From: Lachnospiraceae bacterium UBA5895
GTDB taxonomy: Bacteria > Bacillota > Clostridia > Lachnospirales > Lachnospiraceae
Direction of reading: 5' to 3'
Assembly (NCBI GenBank): GCA_002431915.1
Contig: DJEP01000026.1
Location: 10,544-74,543, forward strand
DNA length: 64,000 nt
Shown here one piece after another: positions 26,687 to 35,468 of the stretch; within the stretch, counting starts at the first letter, position 1, and each line of letters begins with the position of its first letter. The translations under genes and the position numbers were made by a program. The notes beneath the pieces were generated by a model that had not been told where the DNA came from, ran no database searches, and saw nothing but the letters and a program-made list of their open reading frames with translations.

Positions 26687-28450
26687 TCAACAATAGTTCT
26701 GCATGACAAACTGCACTTCTGTCCTACCCTTATAGGTATTTTGACCAACCTGGTATACTACAGACAACAGGAAATTCCCTCTTCCGGCATAAAGTGCTTC
26801 TTCACTTCCGATACCGTATTTTTCATTTAAGAAAGCTCCCAGTCGTTCCAAATCTCCGAAAAACACCAATGTCTGCGTATTTCCTTCCGGCGTTTTCACC
26901 CGGAACCTGGCGCAGGTCTTGTTGGCGCCCATTTTAAATCCCGCCTGGAAAATCAGATTCTTCTGGGCAAAAAGGGGTCTGGGATTCCCGGTTCCGAAGG
27001 GCTCTAACAACGCCAGTTCCCCGGCCAAAGCGTCGTCCGCATAACCCATGGGCATTGCTACATCAATATGTACTCTGGGAATAAAATCATCTTCTGTCAA
27101 CGCACAATTTTTATTGAGAGCAATCCGAAGCGGCTCAATATCTTCTTCCCGCATGGACAAGCCCGCTGCCAGTTTATGACCACCGTATTTGGTAAAAAAC
27201 TGTTTTACCTGCGTCATGGCATCATACATATGATAAGTCTCGATGGAACGTCCGGAACCTTTGACCCCGTCTTCCCCTTTTGTGAGAATAAAAACAGGAT
27301 GATAATACTTTTCCCGGACTTTTCCGGCAATGATTCCGGCAATGCTCTCATGAACCTCGGGAAGATAGATTACCATGACCTTATCTTCTGTCATATGATG
27401 TTCCAAAATATACTCATCCGCCCTCTGAATCCCCTGTACCGTCAGATTCTTGCGGCTTTCGTTTAAATCCTTCAGCTCTCTCGCCGCTGTCATGGCATCT
27501 GCTCTGGTAAAGCTCTGCAAAAGCTCCAGCGCCCGTTTTGCAGTATCCAATCTACCCGTGGCATTCAGGCAGGGACCCAGTACAAAGCCCAGGTGGTACA
27601 CACTCAGACGGTCCGGGGCGATTTCATTGACTTCCATCAGCGCTTTCAGTCCCTCGTTATATCCCTTTTGGATCCGTTTCAGACCTTCCTTTACCAGAAT
27701 ACGGTTCTCATCCTTTAACTCCATGACATCACATACCGTAGACAGTGCAGCGAATTCCAGTAATTCATCCCGGAGATTTACCAGTCCCGGATTTCCGGTC
27801 TTCTCCGTGATCGCCTGAATCAGTTTCAGCGCCACAACTCCACCGCAGATCCCCGGAAAAGGATAGGTACAATCCGCCCTCTTGGGATCCACCACCGCCA
27901 GTGCCGGAGGCAGCTGTTCCCTACGTTCTCCGTTTTCTTCTATGTAAGGGACCTCATGATGATCTGTCACAACAACACGCATGCCCAGGGAATTTGCAAG
28001 CTCAATCTGAGGTGCCGCCGCAATTCCGTTATCGCAGGTGACGATCATGCCGACACCTTCCCGCTTTGCTTCTTCAATCAGATGTTCATTCAGTCCGTAT
28101 CCGTCATGGATTCTGTGGGGAATTGCCGTATCTACCTGTGCTCCCAGCATCTGAAATACTTTGGTCAGAATATAGGAAGCACAGATTCCATCCACGTCAT
28201 AGTCTCCGATGACCCGGATATGCAGTCCTTCTTCTACCGCTTTCAAAATCTCCTCCACCGCTTTATCCATATCCTTAAGCAGCCAGGGAGAATAACAGTC
28301 CTCCAGTTTTCCGTAGAGGAATTTCTGTATCTGACTCTCTTCCGTCAGATCACGGTTTCTAAGAATCCTCGCCGTCACCGGGCTGATGTGGAATTCCTTT
28401 GCCCATTTATCAAAATCTGCCTTCTTCGCAGCCACGTACCATTTTTCCAT
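26687..28450 (-). CDS. recJ: single-stranded-DNA exonuclease RecJ
   Basis: RecJ is a 5'-3' exonuclease for recombination and repair. The DHH-family motifs are present: IGDYDVDGICASYIL with its metal Asp residues, and VVTDHHEV. The DHHA1 region carries GGHKLAAGLSM, and a C-terminal OB-like domain follows. I choose the ATG at 28450 (MEKWYVAAKKADFDKW), five bases after GGGAG; the upstream ATG is only three bases from its AAGGA. Length is 587 residues. It is divergent from the Rpn-type nuclease gene. Confidence 0.94.
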   Translation of the reverse strand: MEKWYVAAKKADFDKWAKEFHISPVTARILRNRDLTEESQIQKFLYGKLEDCYSPWLLKDMDKAVEEILKAVEEGLHIRVIGDYDVDGICASYILTKVFQMLGAQVDTAIPHRIHDGYGLNEHLIEEAKREGVGMIVTCDNGIAAAPQIELANSLGMRVVVTDHHEVPYIEENGERREQLPPALAVVDPKRADCTYPFPGICGGVVALKLIQAITEKTGNPGLVNLRDELLEFAALSTVCDVMELKDENRILVKEGLKRIQKGYNEGLKALMEVNEIAPDRLSVYHLGFVLGPCLNATGRLDTAKRALELLQSFTRADAMTAARELKDLNESRKNLTVQGIQRADEYILEHHMTEDKVMVIYLPEVHESIAGIIAGKVREKYYHPVFILTKGEDGVKGSGRSIETYHMYDAMTQVKQFFTKYGGHKLAAGLSMREEDIEPLRIALNKNCALTEDDFIPRVHIDVAMPMGYADDALAGELALLEPFGTGNPRPLFAQKNLIFQAGFKMGANKTCARFRVKTPEGNTQTLVFFGDLERLGAFLNEKYGIGSEEALYAGRGNFLLSVVYQVGQNTYKGRTEVQFVMQNYC

Positions 28451-28509
28451 AGATTCTCCCGCTTTCGTATCAATAAAAGCCATGCATCCTTTTTATGGAC
28501 ACATGGTTT

Positions 28510-28515
28510 ATTATA
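28510..28515 (-). promoter_or_regulatory. extended -10 element of recJ
   Basis: The minus strand reads TGCTATAAT, a perfect TATAAT with TGN extension, about 60 bases before the chosen recJ start. A weak TGCACA -35 lies 16 bp upstream. Confidence 0.55.
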
Positions 28516-28530
28516 GCATGAATAAAAGTC

Positions 28531-28559
28531 TTGTGCATCTTCTCTTTTTATGCTATAGT
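28531..28559 (+). promoter_or_regulatory. promoter of the Rpn-type nuclease gene
   Basis: TTGTGC (28531-28536) and TATAGT (28554-28559, with TGC just before it) are separated by 17 bp. It is divergent from the recJ promoter. An untranslated leader of about 80 bases with a small GGCG/CGCC hairpin precedes AAGGAGG and the ATG. Confidence 0.5.
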
Positions 28560-28647
28560 CAACTCAATTTCTATATGAAATTTCTTACATCCGGCGTTTC
28601 GCCATTTTTTCAAGCAACTTTTAATTACACCAAGGAGGATTCTGCCT

Positions 28648-29487
28648 ATGAAGAACAAACAAGTATTTTCTATGAACATCACTGGTCGTATTGACTATGG
28701 TTTCCGCAATGACTATATGTTCCGCGCCGCCCTGCAAATGAGTCAAAAGGCACTGATCGGTCTCATCAGCTCTCTGCTCCATCTGCCACCGTCCGCAATT
28801 AAGTCCGTCACCATTACCAATCCAATCACTTTAGGTGCAACCATTGAGGACAAAGATTTTGTTCTCGATACCAATGTATTACTAAACAATAATACCCTTA
28901 TAAACCTGGAAATGCAGGTCAATAATCTCTATAACTGGTCTGAACGTTCCCTGAGTTATCTCTGTCGTAACTTTGATCAATTAAATAAAGGACAAAATTA
29001 TTCTGAATTAAAGCCTGTGATTCACATTGGCTTTTTAGACTACACTCTGTTCCCGGAGCACCCTGAGTTCTATGCTACTTATCGTTTGTTAAATATTAGG
29101 GATCATTTTGAATATAGTGACAAACTCACGCTTTCTGTGGTAGACTTAAAGCATATAGAATTGGTTACCGATGCTGACAAAGCATATGGCATTGACAAAT
29201 GGGCTGCTTTGTTCCGGTCTATTTCATGGGAGGAAATTCTTATGACTGCTAAAAATGATGAATATCTTATGGAAGCGACAAAGACACTATATAATCTGAA
29301 TGCGGACGACATGGTCAGACAGCGTTGTCAGGCGCGAATGGATGCAGAACTCCAGGAGCAGTATCTGCTGAAGAAGATTGACACTTTAACGGCTGATAAT
29401 GATAAATTGACCGCGGATAATGCCGCCAAGGACGCTGAGATCGAAGCTTTGAAAAAGAAGCTTTCCGAATTACAGCAAAATACATAA
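28648..29487 (+). CDS. Rpn-family PD-(D/E)XK nuclease / putative transposase
   Basis: A 279-residue protein of the PDDEXK_2 type. Rpn proteins are DNA nucleases that promote RecA-independent recombination; related genes are annotated as putative transposases. The opening DYGFRNDYMFRAAL, the catalytic strand pair KDFVLDTNV and LINLEMQ (Asp and Glu-x-Gln), and NWSERSLSYLCR fit the family. The last 50 residues are a coiled coil with KLTADN-like repeats. AAGGAGG lies nine bases before the ATG. The gene is visibly more AT-rich than its neighbours and stands alone on the plus strand, which suggests gain by transfer. Confidence 0.82.
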   Translation: MKNKQVFSMNITGRIDYGFRNDYMFRAALQMSQKALIGLISSLLHLPPSAIKSVTITNPITLGATIEDKDFVLDTNVLLNNNTLINLEMQVNNLYNWSERSLSYLCRNFDQLNKGQNYSELKPVIHIGFLDYTLFPEHPEFYATYRLLNIRDHFEYSDKLTLSVVDLKHIELVTDADKAYGIDKWAALFRSISWEEILMTAKNDEYLMEATKTLYNLNADDMVRQRCQARMDAELQEQYLLKKIDTLTADNDKLTADNAAKDAEIEALKKKLSELQQNT

Positions 29488-29495
29488 TCTCATTT

Positions 29496-29529
29496 AAAAA
29501 GGAGCCTGCGTATGAGGAGGCTCCTTTTT
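29496..29529. terminator. bidirectional intrinsic terminator
   Basis: AAAAAGGAGCC (29496-29506) pairs with GGCTCCTTTTT (29519-29529), giving a perfect 11-bp stem with a T-run on each strand. It sits between the convergent Rpn-type nuclease gene and the LacI-type regulator gene and should end both transcripts. Confidence 0.88.
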
Positions 29530-29535
29530 GGTGCA

Positions 29536-30540
29536 TCAGGTAGATTCCCGGATAATCAGCGTTGGGAAGGTAATATGGGACTGCACATAAAGATTCGGTC
29601 TTTTTATTTTTTGCAGGATATATTTCCCGGCCTGTACTCCCATATCGTAGACATCAATGTTCACCACAGACAGCATGGGCTTTAAAATTTGGGAAAAAGG
29701 AAAGTCATCAAAGGTGATCACCTTCATCTCCTCCGGAATCAGGATTCCTCTGTCGTGCAGGGCGTTCACACAGCCGTAGGCGATATAATTATCCGCACAC
29801 ACCAGGGCATCCGGCTGCCTGCGATTCTCCAGAATCTGCATAGTCATCCGATATCCGCTGTCGCAGACCGATTCTCCCTTTTTCACATATTCTCTGGGCA
29901 GCAGCACATCGTGCTCCTGTAACACCGTCAGCACCCCATCCAGACGCCTTGCCGAAATTTGGTCCTCCGGTTTGCCTCCGATAAATGCCACCGACTGGCA
30001 GCCCCGTTCCAGCAGATGCTTTGCAGCCAGTTCCCCCGCCAGCCGGTTATCAATATCGATCCAGCAGAAATGGCTGTTAAAATTCGGATTGCCGATCACA
30101 ATATGCGGGATCTCATGGGTAAACAGCAGTTCATCCAGTGCCTGGGAGATCACAGAGGCATGAATCACAAATCCGTCCGCCTGTTTGGTATCTGCCGCAT
30201 CCTGTATAAATTCCGCGCAGGTCTCCGCAGTGATGTTACGGACTACCAGCGTGTAATCTTTCTGCGCCAATACCTGTTCCAACCCACACAGGATCTCAAA
30301 CATATGAGGATTGGCAAAACCGGTTCCCTTTCCCAGTTCCGCTACGAATACGATGGTTCGGGCGGACTGTTTTGCGAAATTTTTCGCCCGCAGATTCGGA
30401 TGATAGTCCAATTCCTCCATTGCCTTCCGCACCCGATCCGCCGTCTCCTGCGAGATTGAGTAGGAGCCATTCATCACCTTGGATACCGTTGCCGTAGAAG
30501 TCCCTGCCAGTTTTGCCACATCTTTAATGGTTGCTCCCAT
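29536..30540 (-). CDS. LacI-family regulator of the maltodextrin locus (MalR-like)
   Basis: A 334-residue repressor with an N-terminal helix-turn-helix (TIKDVAKLAGTSTATVSKVM) and hinge helix, followed by a periplasmic-binding-protein-like sugar-sensing domain. It is the last gene of the series starch-binding protein, malE, malF, malG, GH13 enzyme, regulator, so maltose or maltodextrins are the likely signal. Four AACGGTT/ACGTT-type sites in front of the first gene are candidate operators. It has no promoter of its own that I can see. Confidence 0.85.
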   Translation of the reverse strand: MGATIKDVAKLAGTSTATVSKVMNGSYSISQETADRVRKAMEELDYHPNLRAKNFAKQSARTIVFVAELGKGTGFANPHMFEILCGLEQVLAQKDYTLVVRNITAETCAEFIQDAADTKQADGFVIHASVISQALDELLFTHEIPHIVIGNPNFNSHFCWIDIDNRLAGELAAKHLLERGCQSVAFIGGKPEDQISARRLDGVLTVLQEHDVLLPREYVKKGESVCDSGYRMTMQILENRRQPDALVCADNYIAYGCVNALHDRGILIPEEMKVITFDDFPFSQILKPMLSVVNIDVYDMGVQAGKYILQKIKRPNLYVQSHITFPTLIIREST

Positions 30541-30577
30541 GCTTCTTCCTCCCGGTAGTATTTCGTCTTAGAATATT

Positions 30578-32323
30578 TTAATCCCGTGTCTTGATCATTG
30601 CAAACCCTTTTGCCGCCAGCTGTCCCTCCGTAAGACCTTCCTGCCAGAGAACTTCTCCCCGGAGCATTTCCTGCGGCAGTTCAACCGTCCGGTTCTCCAT
30701 ATTCAGGAAAACGCGGATCCGTTCCGTTCCTTCATCTTCTGTCACCGAATACCGCTCGTATCCATATAGCCTGCTGCCCGGTTCCGCAAGCAGCGTGCGG
30801 TACTCTCCTCTCCGCAGGACAGCTTCCTTTTTTCGCAGGGTAATTGCCTTTTGATATAACAAAAATAAAGGACTGTTCTCATCCAGTGTATCCCAGGGCA
30901 TGGGCTGTCTATATTCCTCCTCCAGGATACCGGTCAGTCCCGCTTCATCTCCATAAAAAACAGAAGGCATCCCCGGGAATGTCATCTGGAAAATCACCGC
31001 CAGACGAAAGCTCTCTTCATCCGGACACAGCGACCGGAACCGGCTGACATCATGACTGTCTAAGAGATTTAACTGCGCATAGACAGTCTGCCTGCGGTAG
31101 CGCATGCGCATATCCGCCACGCGGCTGTCGAACTCCCTGGCGTCTGCCGTCTGCTCCCCAAAAAATCTCCTGCAGTGCTTGCGGAAATCATAATTCATAG
31201 TGGAATCAAACATAGTTCCGTCCAGCCAGTGTCCGGCGCTCTCCCATACTTCCCCGATGAGAAGGGCACTCGGATCCACACTTTTTACACTCTCCCGGAA
31301 TTTTCTCCAGAAGCCGTCATTGATCTCGCTTGCCACATCCAGCCGCCACCCGTCAATGTGGAATTTTTCCACCCAGTAGCGTCCCACTTTGCAAAAATAT
31401 TCCGCAGCTTCGGGATTCGCCAGGTTTAACTTCGGCATCATCCGCTCATAACCAAAGCATTCATATCCCGGATAGTCCTCGGGATCCTCCGGACGCACCA
31501 CCGGATAGGTCAGTCCGTAGAACCAGTCCTTATATGCAGACTGCTCTCCCTTTTTCACCACATCATCAAATGCGAAAAAATACCACCCACAGTGATTAAA
31601 CACTCCATCGATAATCACTTTCAGTCCGTTTGCATGGAACACATCGATCAGTCTGTGAAAATCGTCATCGGTTCCGAAGCAGGGATCGATGTGAAAATAA
31701 TCCAGCAGGTCGTATTTGTGATACTCCCCCGCAGTAAAAATGGGATTGATATAGATGGCATTCACTCCCAGTTCTTTTAAATACGCTACATTTTCACTGA
31801 TTCCCCGGAGGGTTCCGCCAAGCTTCCCTTTTACCGGCACACCGCCCCATTCCTTCGTTTCACCTTTCCCCCTGATATAGCGGTACTCCGTGGCAAAGCT
31901 GTCCGGGAAAATATTGTAGATAATAGTATCCTCTGCCCATCCGGGAGGCGTAACGATATCGGCACGGTGGTTAAAGGGCAGCTGATAATATTCCGAACGG
32001 TCATCCACCGTATGATCCGTAAACCGTTCTCCATAGTACAACACTTCTTCCCTGCCATCGGATAAGGAAAAATAATAGCACAACCGCTTATAAGGATGGT
32101 CCAGTGTTGTCTCCCAGTAATCAAATTCTTCCGTCTGCGCCACCACTGCCATCTTCTGTTCTGTGAAGGTTACCGGTGTGAGACGACAGGCTCTGTCTCC
32201 GTAATACAGTCTGCATTCCACAAGGTCTCCTCTGCCTGCGCGAAGGCGGATCGTGATATGTTCTTCGTCTGTCCCATATGCATACTGGGACATGGGTATA
32301 TGTAATACTGCACTTCGATTCAT
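30578..32323 (-). CDS. GH13 alpha-glycosidase (neopullulanase/cyclomaltodextrinase type)
   Basis: A 581-residue enzyme without a signal peptide, predicted to break down imported maltodextrins in the cytoplasm. An N-terminal beta domain of about 120 residues resembles the CBM34 domain of this subgroup. The (beta/alpha)8 barrel carries GVFNHCG, the nucleophile Asp329 in GWRLD, the acid Glu358 in GEVW and the His-Asp pair at 424-425 (LLDSHDVSRF). Its place behind the ABC permeases supports uptake followed by hydrolysis. Exact substrate (cyclodextrin, pullulan or maltodextrin) cannot be told from sequence alone. Confidence 0.9.
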   Translation of the reverse strand: MNRSAVLHIPMSQYAYGTDEEHITIRLRAGRGDLVECRLYYGDRACRLTPVTFTEQKMAVVAQTEEFDYWETTLDHPYKRLCYYFSLSDGREEVLYYGERFTDHTVDDRSEYYQLPFNHRADIVTPPGWAEDTIIYNIFPDSFATEYRYIRGKGETKEWGGVPVKGKLGGTLRGISENVAYLKELGVNAIYINPIFTAGEYHKYDLLDYFHIDPCFGTDDDFHRLIDVFHANGLKVIIDGVFNHCGWYFFAFDDVVKKGEQSAYKDWFYGLTYPVVRPEDPEDYPGYECFGYERMMPKLNLANPEAAEYFCKVGRYWVEKFHIDGWRLDVASEINDGFWRKFRESVKSVDPSALLIGEVWESAGHWLDGTMFDSTMNYDFRKHCRRFFGEQTADAREFDSRVADMRMRYRRQTVYAQLNLLDSHDVSRFRSLCPDEESFRLAVIFQMTFPGMPSVFYGDEAGLTGILEEEYRQPMPWDTLDENSPLFLLYQKAITLRKKEAVLRRGEYRTLLAEPGSRLYGYERYSVTEDEGTERIRVFLNMENRTVELPQEMLRGEVLWQEGLTEGQLAAKGFAMIKTRD

Positions 32324-32341
32324 AATTCCTCTTTCTGTGAT

Positions 32342-33184
32342 CTAACCCTTTACTCCTCCGGAGGTCAGACCTTCCGTCATATTCTTTTGCAATGCGAAAA
32401 ATACGATTAAAATCGGCAGGGACACAATCAGAGATGCCGCCGAGAAAATCGGCCAGCTGCCGCTCATCTCCGTGGCCTGCAGGGAATAAAGACCTGTAGC
32501 CAAGGTATACGTATCGGATCCTGTCATAAAGTTGATGGCAAAAATATACTCATTCCAGACATATACCAAAACCATCATGGCAGTCACCGCAATGGTAGGC
32601 TTGGCTAATGGCAGCACGATCTTCGTCACCTGCTCTAACTGCGTGGCTCCGTCAATCATAGCAGCTTCCTCGATTTCCACCGGAATCGTGTCAAAATATC
32701 CCTTCATATTCCACAGTGCAAACACCGCCATGGTTCCGGTATACACAATGATCAGTCCCGTTCTGGTATTGATCAGCCCCATGGGACTTAACAACTTATA
32801 CAGCGCTGTCATAGATAACAGGGACGGAAATGCGTACAGTAAAATTAACAACTTCAGTATCGCTCTTCTTCCGGGAAATCTTTTCCGGGAAAATGCATAT
32901 GCCGCAGGGATACCGGTTCCCAAAGAGATCACTAATGTGGTCACTGCCAGGATCAGGCTGTTCTTCAGCCACAAAAGCACCGGTTTTTCGGTAAAAACCG
33001 CCTTATAGTTCTGCAGGGTCATATGCTTTGGTATAAAGGAAAAATCAGATCCCAGCAGACTGTTCTCAGCATTCAGTGACACCGAAAATGCGTATAATAC
33101 CGGCACCAGAACGAAAAAGCATACAAGAATAAAGAATATATTAACCAGTACAAGTACCACTATATGCTTTGCCCTCTTGCTCAT
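32342..33184 (-). CDS. maltodextrin ABC transporter permease, MalG type
   Basis: A 280-residue inner-membrane permease with six hydrophobic segments. The EAA loop that contacts the ATPase reads EEAAMIDGATQLEQVTKIVLP. The ending GGVKG is typical of MalG-type proteins. Its start overlaps the end of the MalF-type gene by four bases (ATGA), so the two are translationally coupled. No dedicated ATPase gene is in the cluster; a shared MsmX/MalK-type ATPase elsewhere is likely. Confidence 0.92.
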   Translation of the reverse strand: MSKRAKHIVVLVLVNIFFILVCFFVLVPVLYAFSVSLNAENSLLGSDFSFIPKHMTLQNYKAVFTEKPVLLWLKNSLILAVTTLVISLGTGIPAAYAFSRKRFPGRRAILKLLILLYAFPSLLSMTALYKLLSPMGLINTRTGLIIVYTGTMAVFALWNMKGYFDTIPVEIEEAAMIDGATQLEQVTKIVLPLAKPTIAVTAMMVLVYVWNEYIFAINFMTGSDTYTLATGLYSLQATEMSGSWPIFSAASLIVSLPILIVFFALQKNMTEGLTSGGVKG

Positions 33185-34110
33185 CTGCTTTCCTCCTTTC
33201 TGCCGCTCGTCACCAGAGAGAACACTAACAGCATTCCGAAGATCAGAATGGAGATGGCAGAGCTGTATCCGTAATTGTTCGTAATAAATGCCTTTTCATA
33301 CGCATAGGTCAGTATGGTATGGATATTGGCTCCCGTCTTGGAACCCACCTGCTGGGTCAGCAGATAGATGACATCGAACTGTTTGAATGTCGTAAAAGTC
33401 GTAATCATAACCGAAGGAGCTATAATGGGACGGATCATGGGAATCGTAATATATCGTGTCCGTTCCAGCCAGATGGCACCGTCTAACAGGGCACTTTCGT
33501 AAAAGCTCCGGTCCACGCTCTGCAATGCCCCGTCAATGATCGTGATCATAAAAGGCAGCGCCAGCCATAAGTTCACCACTGTACAGCTGATAAAGGCAAT
33601 CACGTCGCTTCCCAGCCACCGCACCGGTTCCAGTCCCAGTTTGGTCATCCACTGGTTCAGCAGACCGAACTGGGAGTTGAACATGCCGGTCTTCCACAAA
33701 AGGATCGATACATACCCCGGCATAGCCCAGGGGAAGATCAACAACGTCCGATAGACATTTTTCAGCCGCAGTCCTTTGATATTGAGCAGGGTCGCCATGA
33801 TAAAAGCGATCACCAGCTGCAGTACCATATTCACCACTGTCCACAGTATCGTTACGAAAAGTGCCGTCAGGAATCCGTTATCGAATACCAGCAGGGCATC
33901 CTTATAATTTTCCAGTCCGATAAACTCATAATTATTCCAGTGATATATGTTCATGTTAGTCATGGAGATATATCCGGTATACAGAATCGGGAAAATAACG
34001 ATCAACAGGATCAATACTAAGGACGGCAGTGACCAGCTGTAGGCAAACAATGCTTCCTTTCGCTTTTTATTCTGTTGTATGTTCCCATGAGCATTTCTCT
34101 TACTTGCCAT
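33181..34110 (-). CDS. maltodextrin ABC transporter permease, MalF type
   Basis: The larger permease of the importer, about 309 residues with six membrane segments and an EAA loop around YESALLDGAIWLERTRYITIP. The start is uncertain: ATG at 34110 (MASKRNAHGN) is used, and a GTG five codons upstream is possible; neither has a strong ribosome site. It lies between the binding-protein gene and the MalG-type gene. Confidence 0.9.
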   Translation of the reverse strand: MASKRNAHGNIQQNKKRKEALFAYSWSLPSLVLILLIVIFPILYTGYISMTNMNIYHWNNYEFIGLENYKDALLVFDNGFLTALFVTILWTVVNMVLQLVIAFIMATLLNIKGLRLKNVYRTLLIFPWAMPGYVSILLWKTGMFNSQFGLLNQWMTKLGLEPVRWLGSDVIAFISCTVVNLWLALPFMITIIDGALQSVDRSFYESALLDGAIWLERTRYITIPMIRPIIAPSVMITTFTTFKQFDVIYLLTQQVGSKTGANIHTILTYAYEKAFITNNYGYSSAISILIFGMLLVFSLVTSGRKEESR

Positions 34111-34163
34111 ATTTGTTCGTTCCACTTTCTTTTGCCTGATTATGCCCGATTACGCAGCTTTGC

Positions 34164-35423
34164 TTATTTCATGGATTCAATGAGCTGCAGTGCCTCTTTC
34201 TGTGCTTTTTCGGCGCTTTCCGCCACATCATTGCCCGCCATATTGACATCCGTCAGAAGTCCGCTGGCTACCGTCCACATCACATCCATCTCCGGCAGAT
34301 TGGGCATGGGTACCGCATTCTCCGCAGTCTCCTTCATCGCCATGACCACTTCATCCCCGCTTACTTCTTCATAGCTGTAGCAGTTTTCTCTGGCAGGGGC
34401 ACAGCCGCTCGCCTGCGCCAGTGCAATCCCCACTTCATCTTTCATCAGTACCCGCAGTACCTGTTCCACGGCATCTTTTTTATTCTCTGCCGCATTTTTC
34501 AATACCTGGATCCCCTGCACACCCATATAGGGAGAAATCGGCTTACCGGTCTCATCGATCATGGGCATAGAGGCGATTCCCACATCGATACCGCTCTCCC
34601 GTACCGTCGGGATCAGCCAGGGTCCAGCGATGGTGGCATGCGCCATTCCCTCTCTGAACAGGGTATTTACCGTGGCATATTCTGTCTCTCCCGGCATGAG
34701 ATCCACAAACTTTTTATGATAGGTAAGCGCTTCCTCCGTCTCCGGCAGATTTAATCCCGGTTCTCCGGCATCATTCAGAATATAGCCTCCAAATCCATTG
34801 ATCCATCCGGCTGCATAATAAGGAGTGCTATGCTGTTCCACGAATCCGTAGTGCCCTCCACGGGTATTTTCCTGCATATAAGCATACAGTTCCTCCGTGG
34901 TCGCCGGTACTTCGTCATCCTTCATATAGAGACGGTTATACATAAAAAGCAGTGTCTCGTAATAGATTGGAAGCTGGTAGACCGTTCCCTTATAAGTTGC
35001 CGCTTCTATGGTGTTGTCCATGTAGGCATCCAGTTCTTCCTCCGGAATAATATCCGTGATAGGGGCTAAAATGCCCATTTCCGCATAGACACCGATCTTA
35101 TCATGGGCAAAAAAGTACATATCCGGAGCCGCTTTGGGATCGTTTCCCACCATTTTGAGAGCTTCTGTCAGATCACTCTTTTTCTCCAGTACCACATGGA
35201 TCTGCGGTTCTAACTGGGCAAATTCTTCCTCCAGAACCTGTGTTACCGCATCTTCTTTGTCATGCCAGATCGTAATCGTGACTTCTCCATCCGTCTTGTC
35301 CCCCTGTGCTGTCTGCTCGGCAGGTTGACTGCCGCAGCCGGTCAGGCTGCAGATGGTCAGTCCTGCTGTCACGATCCACGCCCATGCTTTGTTCCGGATT
35401 CTCTTCTGATTTTTGTTCTTCAT
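34164..35423 (-). CDS. maltodextrin-binding lipoprotein, MalE type
   Basis: The substrate-binding part of the ABC importer, tethered to the outer face of the membrane. The signal peptide ends in the lipobox SLTGC (Cys30). The mature part has the family features TITIWHDKEDAVTQVLEEE and GPWLIPTVRESGIDVGIASMP. The ATG at 35423 follows AAAGGAG by eight bases; a GTG three codons earlier overlaps that ribosome site. The gene context (starch-binding protein upstream, GH13 enzyme downstream) points to maltose or maltodextrin rather than another sugar. Confidence 0.91.
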   Translation of the reverse strand: MKNKNQKRIRNKAWAWIVTAGLTICSLTGCGSQPAEQTAQGDKTDGEVTITIWHDKEDAVTQVLEEEFAQLEPQIHVVLEKKSDLTEALKMVGNDPKAAPDMYFFAHDKIGVYAEMGILAPITDIIPEEELDAYMDNTIEAATYKGTVYQLPIYYETLLFMYNRLYMKDDEVPATTEELYAYMQENTRGGHYGFVEQHSTPYYAAGWINGFGGYILNDAGEPGLNLPETEEALTYHKKFVDLMPGETEYATVNTLFREGMAHATIAGPWLIPTVRESGIDVGIASMPMIDETGKPISPYMGVQGIQVLKNAAENKKDAVEQVLRVLMKDEVGIALAQASGCAPARENCYSYEEVSGDEVVMAMKETAENAVPMPNLPEMDVMWTVASGLLTDVNMAGNDVAESAEKAQKEALQLIESMK

Positions 35424-35468
35424 ATCCTGCACTCCTTTGATATGTACTCTCCTGCTGTCTGTTTCGTC

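Noticed and set aside
26664..26700. CTGAACAGTTAC near the end of recJ as another copy of the AACTATTC-ended repeat
   Set aside because: Only about ten bases match and no second arm or inner sequence is present.
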